Of a DNA stretch of 64,000 bases, positions 1 through 10,101 are shown one piece after another. The notes beneath the pieces are model-generated. The model made no database searches. It was not told the origin of the DNA and saw only the letters and a list, made by a program, of their open reading frames with translations. The translations under genes and the position numbers were made by a program. The DNA is from Sthenelais limicola (Eukaryota > Annelida > Polychaeta > Phyllodocida > Sigalionidae), in contig OW804097.1 of the NCBI GenBank assembly GCA_942159475.1, positions 111,538,582 to 111,602,581 of the forward strand, read 5' to 3'. Each line of letters starts with the position of its first letter. Position 1 is the first letter of the stretch.

Positions 1-545
1 TTCTTGGTAGTGACAAAAGAAATAAGACACCCCGCTCGGGAGCCCCATGCAGATATGGCGGTGGTGTTGGTTTCACACAGAGGTCAGTCAGAAATGGGAC
101 AGAACTTGTTCCCATTTAGAGGACTGTTACAGCCTGGTTGGTTGATTCTATGGATCATTTAATGCTGCTATAGTTGTATATAGCATAGTATACATTGAGT
201 GTTATACAGATGTGACCGGAGAGAAGTGGTATTTGTAGCAAATTTGGACCTTTGTCCACGGTATGTTGATGTTATTTACCAGTGTATGTACTACAGATCT
301 ATTTTCTTTTTTTCCCTTTTGAGATCATTTATTACGATATAAACCCCTTTTCTTCAGGGTACAATAATTAACAAAACAATACGAATAGCTTGGGTGACAT
401 GTACCATATGTTATCACCGTCGACTGCACTATAGTTGTGTGGGTATAATTGTACCACGATATGGTGCTCATAGCATTTGGTAATACAGTGGAGACTAACA
501 TGATACTCAAGTCCTGTTCCCCTTCACACTACAGATCATATTATT
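1..545. other. AT-rich unique DNA, nothing recognised
   Basis: No gene, repeat family or RNA gene was recognised. The short open frames here have no protein-like character. Confidence 0.6.
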
Positions 546-549
546 ATAT

Positions 550-777
550 GGGTCAGATCGTCAGAAAATGTACAATTCGCCGTCGCCAATCCTCTCAAAT
601 AACACACATTTGAGACAAAAATACGGTTCGAAGAACAGATTGTTATTAAGCCAACACAATACCAAATATAATCAGATATACCCAGTATTCATCATTTTCA
701 GCCTAGTTTAGCAGAGTTTACTAAATGAATAGAGCTGCCAATTGTCCCCAATTGTACATTTTCTGACGATCTCAGCC
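550..777 (-). mobile_element. Family B MITE copy 1
   Basis: Family B termini read GGGTCAGATCGTCAGAAA at one end and the near-complement at the other. Standard orientation puts AATTGGCAGCTCTACAC next to the left terminus and TTGAGAGGATTGG near the right; this copy is reversed. It is flanked by ATAT on both sides (546-549, 778-781), a 4-bp target duplication. No coding capacity. Confidence 0.85.
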
Positions 778-893
778 ATATAAATCAGTGTGGATCATAC
801 ACCAAGGTAATATTTATATCTTATAATGGTAAGGGATATTAGCCAAAATATTGTATGGTATACTTTTCTAGAGGTAGACCGAGATACGACCTA

Positions 894-1061
894 CACTATG
901 TTCCGCTTAACCTGAACTCGGTTTACCTGAATTTTCAGCTGACCTGAACCTTTTGCAATTTCCCTGGAGACTTCCAACTTAATGTATCTGTTCTCTTTAA
1001 CTGAATTCTCGGTTATTTTTTTCTGATTTCCCCTCGAGTTCAGGTCAAGTGGAACACAGTG
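894..1061. mobile_element. Family E: mariner-like MITE, 168 bp
   Basis: Imperfect terminal inverted repeats of about 28 bp begin CACTATGTTCCGCTTAACC and CACTGTGTTCCACTTGACC. A TA dinucleotide flanks each end (892-893, 1062-1063), as for Tc1/mariner insertions. There is no transposase frame. Confidence 0.7.
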
Positions 1062-1063
1062 TA

Positions 1064-1619
1064 TTTATATTGCTACATCAACTGAAACGTCTAGCTGTTA
1101 TACAAACTAACGCTATAATATTAAAGTTAAATGAAGAATCAAGAGATGGGGCACAATATGCCATGAACTTATGGTTCTCTGCTCTAGTAAAAAATGGAAG
1201 AGACGTGGGTGAAACCTTTAAACTACTGGTGGTTTAAAAGGTACACTTGAACCTTAATTATGCAATATTCCCATATCAGATTTAATGTATATATATTAAT
1301 AAAGTCCTATATAATAGAGGAACCCATTAAAGAACCATTATACCTTTATATATTCTGTTTAACACAATTTTAAGTTTACTTTTAACATTTTGTGAACTAA
1401 TTGCAGGGTTCTCAAAAAGGTGGTCATTATGAAATTCCAAAAGCAAATTTTTACGAACTATTATGTAACGCCCTGAATATTGATTCCATTCGTAAAAAAT
1501 AGTACTCATAAAAGATATCCTCAGTGAAGCACTTCTCGGCAATCAACTTAAATTGTCTCATAGTAGCAGGGAACGAGTAATGGTAATGCCCATGCACCAT
1601 GGACCCAGTTCTATCTGCA
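1064..1619. other. Unique DNA between family E and the SINE
   Basis: No gene supported. Open frames of 60-80 codons on both strands lack recognisable domains, and the one starting at 1049 begins inside the family E element. Confidence 0.5.
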
Positions 1620-1892
1620 CTGCTGTGCCTATGACAATTGTCAGAAGTCTGTGGACTTCTGCCTGCTGGCCACAGGCTGAATGTACGTCCTATCATCTAT
1701 ACGTCTAATGGACGCTACTTTACCAACGCACCACCGGCGCCCCCTTCCGTCTTGCCTGATCGCCCCGGCATCAGTGGCCTGCCGTGGGACGTAATGTTGG
1801 GACAAATGTGAAAAAGCTGCTTGGTCTGGGATTCGACCCCACAATGTTCAAACTGGAAGTCCTATAGGTGCTAACCATTTGACCATAGAGGA
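1620..1892 (-). mobile_element. tRNA-derived SINE (minus strand)
   Basis: Read on the minus strand, the head has a perfect Pol III A box TGGTCAAATGG (1874-1884) and a B box GGGTCGAATCCC (about 1829-1840), spaced as in a tRNA. It does not fold into a convincing tRNA and is followed by a GC-richer body towards about 1620. The left end and target duplication were not identified. Confidence 0.55.
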
Positions 1893-2850
1893 CTGTAGAG
1901 ATGATGCATACACACAATGGGCATATCTGGACTTCACCTTATGGTATACCTGTATTAGTATACCTGTTACGTAATAGCTACATCAGCGGATAGCCGTGAA
2001 TATTTCACGCCTGTTATGGACGTCCATGCATGGATGTTGGGGATATATGTACTTCTCCCAGACGATGCCCATATTCTGAGATTCAGAGTGCAGATATTTT
2101 ACTAATATAGCAAACATTGGTCTAGCTAGGACTAATGTACATGTATTGGTCTAGCCCGCGAATACACACAATCAATACACACACATAATCTCACCCACCC
2201 ACACGCTCACACAGACACACCCATACATACCACAACCCTCCTGTCATATTTGACTTCTCTTCAAACCTGCAAACCCACACCTTCACCTTCTCTCTAGGTG
2301 TGGATTTTTAAAAGTTTTACTTAATTGATTGGAAGCATAGCCTTCTTTGACCCAAAACGTATGATGTTAGAACTAATTACTTGCAAATGCTATTCATGAT
2401 ATTTTCCCCCGATTGAGCTGGTGGACATTGGGGCAAATACAATGAAAATTGGTAATTTCATTTTGTAGTGGGTCCACCCAGCAACATCATCGCTGCTGAT
2501 GACTTCTACCATCTCTACTAGAGCAGCGAAGGGTATCTCTACTAGATCAGTGAAGGGCTAGAGCCGGACACAATACTTAGTTCCAGCCAGTTCCGACAGA
2601 GGGTAACACAATACTAGCAGCCAGTTTTTACTCAAGACACCCTCCTTGTGCAGTCCATGGTACGAGATACTTCTGTTCAAATCAAGCTTGCATATTGTTC
2701 CACATCTACACTTGTATTTTGGGTCAATAAAGTTTCGGCTTAATGAATTTACCTTTGTTGTGTAGTCTTTTCACAGATAAAGCGACTCGAGCCCCGCACA
2801 AATCTGTGGTTAACCTGGATAATATTGGCTTTGTATGATAGTTTATTAAC
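1893..2850. other. Non-coding DNA upstream of the UGT gene
   Basis: A CA-rich patch lies at about 2160-2230. At 2460-2801 there is a segment ending with CAATAAAGTTTCGG (AATAAA about 2726) that has the flavour of a solo LTR or a gene 3' end, but no paired ends or duplication could be set. A 5'UTR exon and promoter of the UGT may lie here unseen. Confidence 0.4.
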
Positions 2851-2860
2851 ATGCATGATA

Positions 2861-2870
2861 TATTTTCAGG
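2861..2870 (+). promoter_or_regulatory. Probable splice acceptor ahead of the UGT coding exon
   Basis: TATTTTCAG followed by G, ten bases before the ATGATG start, fits a 3' splice site. It implies a 5'UTR exon further upstream, which I cannot place. The site decides the start codon: the ATG at 2851 would lie in the intron. Confidence 0.55.
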
Positions 2871-2880
2871 CGTTGCTGCA

Positions 2881-4476
2881 ATGATGAAACTATCCCTTGG
2901 ATTCCTCTTGTTTGTTCAAGTGGAACTCTGCATTTCTCTGAGGATACTAGTTCTACCTGTGGACTATGTAAAAAATTCAAGACTTTTCAACTTTGGCAAA
3001 GTAGCCAAGATAATTGCAAGCAATGGCCATGATGTGGATTTCCTCCTGAACTCTGCTATGGCTGAGGAGTATAAGCCACCATCTCCTGTAAATAGCATAG
3101 TCTATGACATGCCAAAAGACAAACCAGTTACATTGGTAACACGCCAAGCTGGAAAAGAGTACAAAGAAAAATCTGAGAACACTGGCTTCTTTAAAATCTT
3201 TGGCTTCCTAATGATGTGGACTGAGATGATCAAATCATTCTGTGAGCCTCTGATATCAAATTCAGATTTTATGATGAATTTAAAGCAAAGGGATTATGAT
3301 TTGATATTTTCTGATAATATGAATGATTGTGAAAGGATTATTGTAGACTATCTTGACAAACCAGTTATTCTTCATAATGCAATCGGATTTCTTACAGATC
3401 TGGATCAGTTTTATCCAAGGTTTTCCTCGTTTGTTTGCGACCCAACACCTCCTGTATGTGTGAATGATAAAATGAATTTTAAAGAAAGGGTAATGAACTT
3501 CTTATTAGGTGTTGTCATGAATCCATTACACTCTTATATGTCTAGAGACCTTGATCAACTTAGATACAAATACCAAATCAATGTCTCCAGCAGATCAGAG
3601 GATTCCTTCAAGAAAGCTCTTATCATAGCTAATACAGATTTTGTTGTCAGCTATCCAAGACCATTAATGCCCCATGTCATCCCTATATCCGGTCTGATCA
3701 ATAATCATAAAGCAGTTCCACCTATAACAGGAGAACTTGAGCACGTTATAACCAACTCTAAATTTGATAACGTTGTTGTGGTAAGTTTTGGCACATTTCT
3801 TGAAATTGATCATAACAAAGCTCAGATGATGGCCCAGGTGTTTGCAGATACACCAGCTCTCTTTATATGGAAATATGATGGCCCAGACCTGGAGAATAGT
3901 AACCTGAATATACACTTTGTCAATTGGCTTCCTCAAGCTGCCATACTCAATCATCACAATGTTGTCCTTTTTATTACACATTGTGGAATTGGTGGAACTT
4001 ATGACGCCATTTATTCTGGTGTTCCAGTAGTGGCAGTACCATTATTCTCAGATCAATATTTCAATGCAGAAATACTCACTGGTAGGCTGAAAATGGGCAG
4101 AAAAATAAACATTAAAGAGATAAGCTCTACTGATCTATCCAAGGCAATTGGTGATGTCCTTCAAAATCCATTATTTATGAAGGCTGCAAAAGTTGCTCAA
4201 GGAATGGTGACCCAAAAGTTGACTGATCCAGAAAAGGAACTCATGTACTGGATAGAGTATGTTGCTAAATATGGCACATCTCACCTGATATCAGACCCTA
4301 TTCAGGAATTGAATATTTTCCAATTGTATTCATGGGATGTCATGGCTTTTCTTCTGCTAGTAGTTGTAGTCTTGTTCAGTATATTTGCTCTGATATTGAA
4401 AGGATGTGTCTTTTGTCTGAGAAAATGTTTCTGTAAGAAGGGACAAATTGATGTGATGGAGAAGAAAAAGAATTAA
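2881..4476 (+). CDS. UDP-glycosyltransferase (UGT, GT1 family), single coding exon
   Basis: Membrane-bound UGTs transfer a sugar from a UDP-sugar to small lipophilic acceptors in the ER lumen. The 531-residue length is normal for animal UGTs. Residues 1-19 form a hydrophobic signal peptide. The variable acceptor-binding half follows, with the catalytic-dyad Asp retained at D145 (IFSDN). The C-terminal half carries the UGT signature: NWLPQAAIL, then THCGIGG around residue 368, then GVPVVAVPLFSDQ ending at D391-Q392. One membrane segment (about 487-508) precedes a short basic tail ending KKKN, a KKXX-type ER-retrieval signal. An in-frame ATG lies at 2851, but TATTTTCAG at 2861-2869 looks like a splice acceptor, so I start at the ATGATG at 2881, immediately before the hydrophobic stretch. 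Oddities: the family catalytic His is Arg (R34), and HGG of the signature is HCG (C368). The frame is open with no breaks, so it is probably expressed, but normal O-glucosylation is doubtful. Subfamily is not resolved. Confidence 0.93.
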   Translation: MMKLSLGFLLFVQVELCISLRILVLPVDYVKNSRLFNFGKVAKIIASNGHDVDFLLNSAMAEEYKPPSPVNSIVYDMPKDKPVTLVTRQAGKEYKEKSENTGFFKIFGFLMMWTEMIKSFCEPLISNSDFMMNLKQRDYDLIFSDNMNDCERIIVDYLDKPVILHNAIGFLTDLDQFYPRFSSFVCDPTPPVCVNDKMNFKERVMNFLLGVVMNPLHSYMSRDLDQLRYKYQINVSSRSEDSFKKALIIANTDFVVSYPRPLMPHVIPISGLINNHKAVPPITGELEHVITNSKFDNVVVVSFGTFLEIDHNKAQMMAQVFADTPALFIWKYDGPDLENSNLNIHFVNWLPQAAILNHHNVVLFITHCGIGGTYDAIYSGVPVVAVPLFSDQYFNAEILTGRLKMGRKINIKEISSTDLSKAIGDVLQNPLFMKAAKVAQGMVTQKLTDPEKELMYWIEYVAKYGTSHLISDPIQELNIFQLYSWDVMAFLLLVVVVLFSIFALILKGCVFCLRKCFCKKGQIDVMEKKKN

Positions 4477-4717
4477 TGAAACAGAATAACTGTAGGAATA
4501 TATCCATGGGAGTAAATTCTGTGGGAAGTAAAAGTAAAATTGTATGTACTTTTAATTGATCTGTAATTATAAGTTCTCGTTTTAATTTTTGTTATATAAG
4601 CTTCTAAATACAGAAACGTTTTAATTATTTGTTATAACCTATTTTTGGATGTTTGATCAATGTTGTAACTTTAATTCTCTACATATCGCTTAATTTCACA
4701 TGAAAGATATGATAAAT

Positions 4718-4774
4718 ACAAAACAGACCTCAGGCATGATATGGCCCACTGTGGCAGAACTCGGTCTGTTTTGT
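4718..4774. repeat. Perfect 12-bp inverted repeat downstream of the UGT gene
   Basis: ACAAAACAGACC (4718-4729) and its exact complement GGTCTGTTTTGT (4763-4774) can form a hairpin with a 33-nt loop. It lies about 240 bp past the UGT stop, possibly inside the 3'UTR, since no AATAAA occurs before 5186. It could be a 3'UTR structure or the end of an eroded foldback element. Confidence 0.5.
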
Positions 4775-5185
4775 CTATGTATTATGTCCTTTATTATCAT
4801 TTTCCCAATCAAAATGTAAGAAAAGCGGCATAAACCTGCCAATTTAAAGGCAAATACCAGTGTCATCAGCATTGCTGCAGTGATCACCTAACCCAGGTTC
4901 TCTTCCAACAGCTCTGGATCTCGACTAAGGCAAAGGAAGACTCAAACACGGATTTAGTCTATTTGAGTTTTATTGCCACTCAGACCTGACTGCAAGTCAG
5001 ACCAAGATTGAACAAGCAACAGTTACAGGGAGGAGCAAGTCATGCCTGTCCTTCTTTACTAAAAGAGGTGTAGCACCAGGCGTACACTTATCAACATTGC
5101 CCAATACGTGAGTCTAGGTCGTACAGGAACATAATACACACAATGAATGGTTATAGCTAACACATAGTCTGCTGCAGTTGGCTTT

Positions 5186-5191
5186 AATAAA
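5186..5191 (+). terminator. AATAAA, first possible poly(A) signal after the UGT gene
   Basis: First canonical AATAAA after the UGT stop, giving a 3'UTR of about 0.7 kb if used. No AATAAA or ATTAAA was seen closer. A non-canonical signal nearer the stop remains possible. Confidence 0.3.
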
Positions 5192-5544
5192 AAGAATCCT
5201 GTAAAGGGGCAATAATAGTAAAGTCCAATTTTTTTTTTAGTTCAATGACTCCCTATTTTTTTAATTGGTGGGGGCAGGGGGTAAAATATGTCAGCTACAT
5301 ATATGCAGGTTTTAAAGAAAATCGCATGATTCAATCATCTGAGATTCTGATGAAATGGAAGAAAAACCCTTTTCCTCATTGACTCCCATAGTGAATGCTG
5401 GTAAATATCAGTGGTCCTTGAAATAAACACTAATTTAATAACACATGGTTTTTATTGGCTTTTTTTCGACCATGTTCTTTCTAAATTCAAAGTTTACAAA
5501 TTTTATGATTCCTTCTTTTTTGATTGAACGCTGGTATTTACCTT

Positions 5545-5710
5545 TAAGCGGATTCCAATTGTGTTAACATTTAGCAAATCTAAAAGGTATAATTTCTATA
5601 TTTTTTATTAGTTTTATGCTTGGAAAGAAAGTTCGTAATATTTCTGAGTGGACACTTACTAACTACAGTAGCTAAATATAAGCCATAGGATTACAATGTC
5701 TTGGAATTAC
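5545..5710 (+). mobile_element. Family C fragment
   Basis: The stretch from AAGCGGATTCCAAT through TATTTCTGAGTGGACACTTAC to CTAAATATAAGCCATAGGAT matches the interior of the complete C copies at 40.7 and 49.1 kb. Neither terminus survives. Confidence 0.5.
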
Positions 5711-6308
5711 GTACATGTATTCATCTGACTCAAAGTGCTACATACCCCTTCTCCCCACCCCAAAAAAGCAGAAAACAACAAACGAATGATTGAAGGCTGT
5801 GTCATGAATGGAAAGCTAGAAACTTAATACTATAGAAACTATGTGAATGTCTCTCGCTACATATGATGCCAATATACAGTCACATGGAACATCAAATCAG
5901 ATATTTTATACAGGTCTACCCGCCTGAAAAAAATCAACACTGATCAGATAGATATTCTTTACAACACATGTGCACCTGTGTACCGTCACATTAGGAAATT
6001 GGTTAACAGTCTAAGCAATTTGAGATAGATTTGTTGCAATGGATGAGTGACATGCAAATTATTCATAGACTTGAGTCTGAATTCCTGGGATGTAATGTAA
6101 TGAGAAAGTCATGATTACAAAGAAGAATCATGTCGATATCGGTCTGTTCTGACCAATCATTGACAGTGTGGCAATAAAGCACCCGTTAGGTTTATGGCCA
6201 TTGGGTGATTGTAATGACAGCAACACTTTTAAAAATATATTGGGGTCGGAGTAGAGTTTATCCACAAAATCCAGATTGTTAAAAACAAAAATGAAAATCT
6301 AGAATGTT
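5711..6308. other. Unique DNA, nothing recognised
   Basis: No repeat family or gene recognised between the C fragment and the first family D copy. Confidence 0.5.
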
Positions 6309-6475
6309 CAGTCTAGGCTCACAACCTCTCAGAGATAAGACTGGCATGTCATTGATTGGACACCCACTGCCCTAATGGCTTTCCTGGCACTGGAGTAGAC
6401 GTCTTAATGGGATTATAATGGTATTTTGTTGTTTGGAGCGAGGCTCTCTCTCAGTTTGGAGGGACTCTCTCTAGA
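6309..6475. mobile_element. Family D MITE copy 1
   Basis: The only D copy left of 18 kb. It begins CAGTCTAGGCTCACAACC; the right terminus is decayed (CTCTCTCTAGAGTG). The internal words GATTGGACACCCACTGC and GGGATTATAATGG are diagnostic of the family. Confidence 0.75.
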
Positions 6476-6537
6476 GTGTGTTGGCCAGTGTGAGTGTGTT
6501 CGAGGATCAAGAATGATGCAGGCAGAGTAGCACTGTT

Positions 6538-6770
6538 GAAAATGTGTGAGTAGAACTCTGCCAACTGGTAGACATTCTAGAGGAGTTGATATTTAATTAT
6601 CCAAAGGACACCTCATATGGTAATTTAGAAGTGCCTAGTATAGATACTGGTTTGAAACATTGGCTAGCGTCTGAGGACATATAGTAAAAATGCAACCACC
6701 TGAGGACCTTTGGACATTCAAGTCCCTCTAGGGTGTATACCAGTTGGCAGAATTCTACTCATACATTTTC
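6538..6770. mobile_element. Family O: long foldback element, about 233 bp
   Basis: The left arm at 6538-6570 and the right arm at 6738-6770 are complementary over 33 bp with 3 mismatches. Weaker complementarity continues inward: CTAGAGGAGTTG pairs with the segment holding CTCTAGGG, and CCAAAGGACACCTC pairs with GAGGACCTTTGG. This is a palindromic MITE or foldback. No target duplication is clear. Confidence 0.65.
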
Positions 6771-7640
6771 ATACTTTTGAAATACATCCGAAATATAGAA
6801 CTTATATCTGTTAGTTATGCCAGATAATAACTTGTATAATGCTTATTCAAATATTAATAAATGCACTGCGTCATGGACGGTCAGAAAATGAAATGAAGAA
6901 GTCCAAAAACCAGTTAATATTCTATGATCTCACAAAATCTCACTTAGCTAAAAAAATTTCACCAGGAGAGAAGTGGAGAACAACTAGAGAACTGGTGGTG
7001 GGGCTAAGTATATTGTAGGACGCCAAAACAGAGGTGCACCAGGTTTGATTGATAATAGAAGTCAGTTTTGACTTTTTCCAGGGAAAAAGCGGAAGGGTGC
7101 CGATGGTCCAGAGCGTTTCTGCTGTACAGGGCAGCACTCAGCCAGGCGGCACTGATGTATTGGGCCTGCACCCAAATAAAATTATAAATGATGCAAAGTA
7201 TGATAGAACAGATTAATTGTGTGCGATTCAAGTCACAAATTATTCCAGTAGAAACAGAGCTGTAGTCTGTGTGCGTTATCGAAAAAAGGAGAAAGAAATG
7301 GAAAATGGTTCATGTGAACATCTCAGAGTACATCAAACTAATGACGTCTAGAGACTAAAGAATTCATTATTGTCAATGTTTGCTATAACAAAATGACTGA
7401 TATATTGGCTGTAATAAGTATTGTGAAAACTGTATAAACATGTCGTAAGCAATAAAGATCTGCTGTTTAAAAACAAAAGAAATAGTCAAAAGATGGAAAG
7501 CCTGGCATCAGGGTCTACCAACAACCAGCAGGTGCACTGCACACGTCCAAACAAATAGCATCTGTGACTGGAGGTGCAACTTAAACCATCTCTCCTCTGG
7601 CTACTTTTACTTTTTTTAAATTCAGGTGCTAACCAAATCA
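6771..7640. other. Unique DNA, nothing recognised
   Basis: AT-rich sequence without a supported gene. Minus-strand frames of 65-75 codons around 6940-7231 overlap one another and show no domain. Confidence 0.5.
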
Positions 7641-7965
7641 ATACATAGTATTCACTGACGTCACGGCGCTCGCCGTGGCTTGCCATAATGTGGGTCAACT
7701 TTAGCTGGACATGAATGCTCCAAGCCTCAAAAATGCAGTTTTCACCTCCGAAAGTTTTAGAGAAAGTTATATAAAGTATGCTGATAGGTTACATGGTCAT
7801 TTTTTAGTGTGTCATGATGGAATAATGAGTATAATTGCCATTAGCAAACATTCACAACGGGAAATCCTGTCGATCTAGTGTCTCCCGCTATCTATGCTGC
7901 CACACAGTATGGCTGCCAGTGAGGAGAGCCGCTGACTGGGGTGACGTCATGTGAATACTATGTAT
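7641..7965. mobile_element. Family N: TIR element, about 325 bp, with a CRE in each terminus
   Basis: The left end ATACATAGTATTCACTGACG and the complement of the right end share TACATAGTATTCAC followed by TGACGTCAC. Weaker similarity runs further in (GGCTTGCCATAATGTG against GGCAGCCATACTGTG). A perfect CRE palindrome TGACGTCA sits at 7656-7663 and again at 7942-7949. No coding content and no clear target duplication. Confidence 0.65.
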
Positions 7966-8211
7966 AGGCCAGTGAACCATATGGAGAGGAGCTCTCCACT
8001 CCTCTTCTGACTTCATCTACACAACCAGTTCATCAACAACAATACCATGATAACATGATCGTAGACTCCATTCTGCTTTTCAATCCAGTGATAAAAGCAG
8101 AGTAGGCTGAAAGCATGATGACTTGGGCCTGATGTGCTATAGATCGACCAATGTGCTGAGATACATAAAACCCCAATTAATACTAATATCTTGAGAGGGT
8201 AAAGTCTCTAA

Positions 8212-8320
8212 AGGTCCTTGTCCACTAAGCCGATTCTCATGCGATTCTCACATAATTTAGTGTAAAAGAGTCCTCTGCGGGGCAAAATCGCATGGGAATC
8301 GGCTTGGTGGACAAGGCCCT
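8212..8320 (+). mobile_element. Family A palindromic MITE copy 1 (PIF/Harbinger-like)
   Basis: Family A is a 109-bp near-palindrome. Its arms read AGGGCCTAGTCCACTAAGCC then GATTCTCATGCGATT, with a centre containing AGTGCAAAAGAGTCCTCTG. This copy has TAA on both sides (8209-8211, 8321-8323). A 3-bp TWA duplication is typical of PIF/Harbinger. Confidence 0.85.
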
Positions 8321-9005
8321 TAATACACTGTGGTATGTGTGTGTGTATGTATTATTATGAATTAATGGATTTCTTTGTATCGTTCCATCATGAATATGTT
8401 TAGCTATCAGCATGTACTGCATCCAACAGGAATTAAGGCTACTATGTACATGTATAGTCCATGTACGCATGCATGCAGTGGGTCTAACAACGCAAGATGA
8501 AAGCAAGTTTCACGCCTCAGTGGATCGTTACCCTTAGTCTGCATGTCTCCTAACCTCTACCTACATTCACATCCACTTTGCATTGCACTATAAGCTACCA
8601 ATTATGTTGACGGGAACTCACAGATACCTTAATGGCAATTGATCCGTTATCATTTCCCACCTAATGTAGTTCCTTAATTAGTGCGACTTTTGATGAGAAA
8701 TATGTTCCACGTGGACTCAGGTACAACATAGTCGCTGTTACTTGCTGTAAAGGGCGTGGTATAATAATTCATTTCCATCGTTCTCACTACGTTTTCGAAG
8801 GCCAGTAATATGTATCCTTTGTTATACTCACGTATATTCAAAAACCATGGCTAAGATCAGACAACATATATAGGTGTGGTTCCCATTTATGTAGTGGCTG
8901 AAACTAGGTATGATTATGAGGGTGGTAACTTGAAAACATTGTTCTATGAATCCACCTTCCACGAACTGAAATTAAGAATGTCTATTTAATGTCTGTTTAT
9001 TTATA
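8321..9005. other. Unique DNA, nothing recognised
   Basis: Contains a short (CATG)n patch at 8467-8477. No gene supported. Confidence 0.5.
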
Positions 9006-9078
9006 TAAAAATCTATTATTACTAATAATAGTTGTTTTAAACAAGAGAAATGTATCTTTTAAGGTTTTTCTGTTTGAG
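9006..9078 (+). mobile_element. Family K fragment
   Basis: The segment AATAGTTGTTTTAAACAAGA and its flanks match the interior of the K copies at 31.5 and 45.2 kb. Termini are absent. Confidence 0.4.
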
Positions 9079-9965
9079 TGATCGGGCTGTAAGACTCTCT
9101 TCACAGCCCTTGTCGAGATACGTTCAATTCTGGGGTCCCTGAAGACAAGTAAATATATGCACCACCACCCCTCCCTAGCTGTGAGAGCGAATGCAGTTGA
9201 TCTAAAAGTCATCTAGCATTGATGAACCTCAGCAATAAGTTCCTACCTGTTACGGTTATGGTGAATGTTTTCAAAAGGATATTACTATGTACTTATACCT
9301 AGAGTTTCTTTTAAGTATTGTCAATAATGATGACTTAGCAGTATAGAGGCTTTTTTCAATAAAGGATATATAAAAAACAAAACAAAAATAAAGTAAGGAA
9401 GAAATGCTGGAAGCCAGTGAAGGGGTTGTGATCATACGCAAATTGAAATGTCAATAAAACAAACTTTGTGAGGTTACCTTATGTTTCATATTTAACTGAG
9501 TGTCCAATACATTAAAATACCTAAATGTCTTTCCTCAGTTTGGACGGACTCTGTTATCTACTTATGTCTCATAAACTAACTTCCACGTCAAGAAAAGATT
9601 ATTGCAATGCATCCTACAACGAAAAGCTGAAATGAAATAATTACTTTTACCGTATTAACACCTTGAATCTCAACAGTCCGAACATTTTAAATATAAGAAC
9701 CTGTGCAAATTATAAAATATTAATAATATTTAGATAATATGGTACTAATTCATACCTCCTTAAACATTACCCTGAAGGTTTTTGAAATATAGCTTTTAAT
9801 TGTAGATGTCTTCGAGATGCTCTGTTTATTAGGTTAAACACGGTAAAGAGTTACCGCATGCCTCTCCATATATAGTTATGTCGTGGGTTCATATGCTACC
9901 TTTTCCCTCAGCTTACTGCGGTGAACAAAGCCTAGATTCTCAGGATAGAAATTACAAGCTACAAG
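9079..9965. other. AT-rich flank upstream of the mGluR-like gene
   Basis: No gene or repeat recognised. Promoter or distal regulatory sequence of the receptor may be here. Confidence 0.5.
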
Positions 9966-9973
9966 TATATATA
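9966..9973 (+). promoter_or_regulatory. Possible TATA box upstream of the mGluR-like gene
   Basis: TATATATA lies 129 bp before the start codon at 10102. The position suits a TATA promoter with a short 5' leader, but such strings are common in AT-rich DNA. An upstream 5'UTR exon cannot be excluded. Confidence 0.2.
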
Positions 9974-10101
9974 CCAGCGCTTTGATGTTGCATGGACATC
10001 AAATATTAAAGGGGCAATTAACAAAGACATCGTTATTAACCATTGAGTTATATGTCTTCTGTTGGATATAAAACTTAAAAGGCTTAATAACAAGGAGGGC
10101 C

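Larger units (their letters stand above)
4477..5544. other. UGT 3' flank
   Basis: AT-rich. It contains the 12-bp inverted repeat and the AATAAA listed separately. Nothing else recognised. Confidence 0.5.

Noticed and set aside
1049..1237. 62-codon + strand open frame
   Set aside because: Starts inside the family E terminus and has no recognisable features.
1830..1890. Functional tRNA gene on the minus strand
   Set aside because: A and B boxes are present, but the anticodon arm and acceptor stem do not pair; called a SINE head instead.
2460..2801. Possible solo LTR upstream of the UGT gene
   Set aside because: It has an AATAAA and TG/CA-like ends, but no matching target duplication and no second copy in the window.
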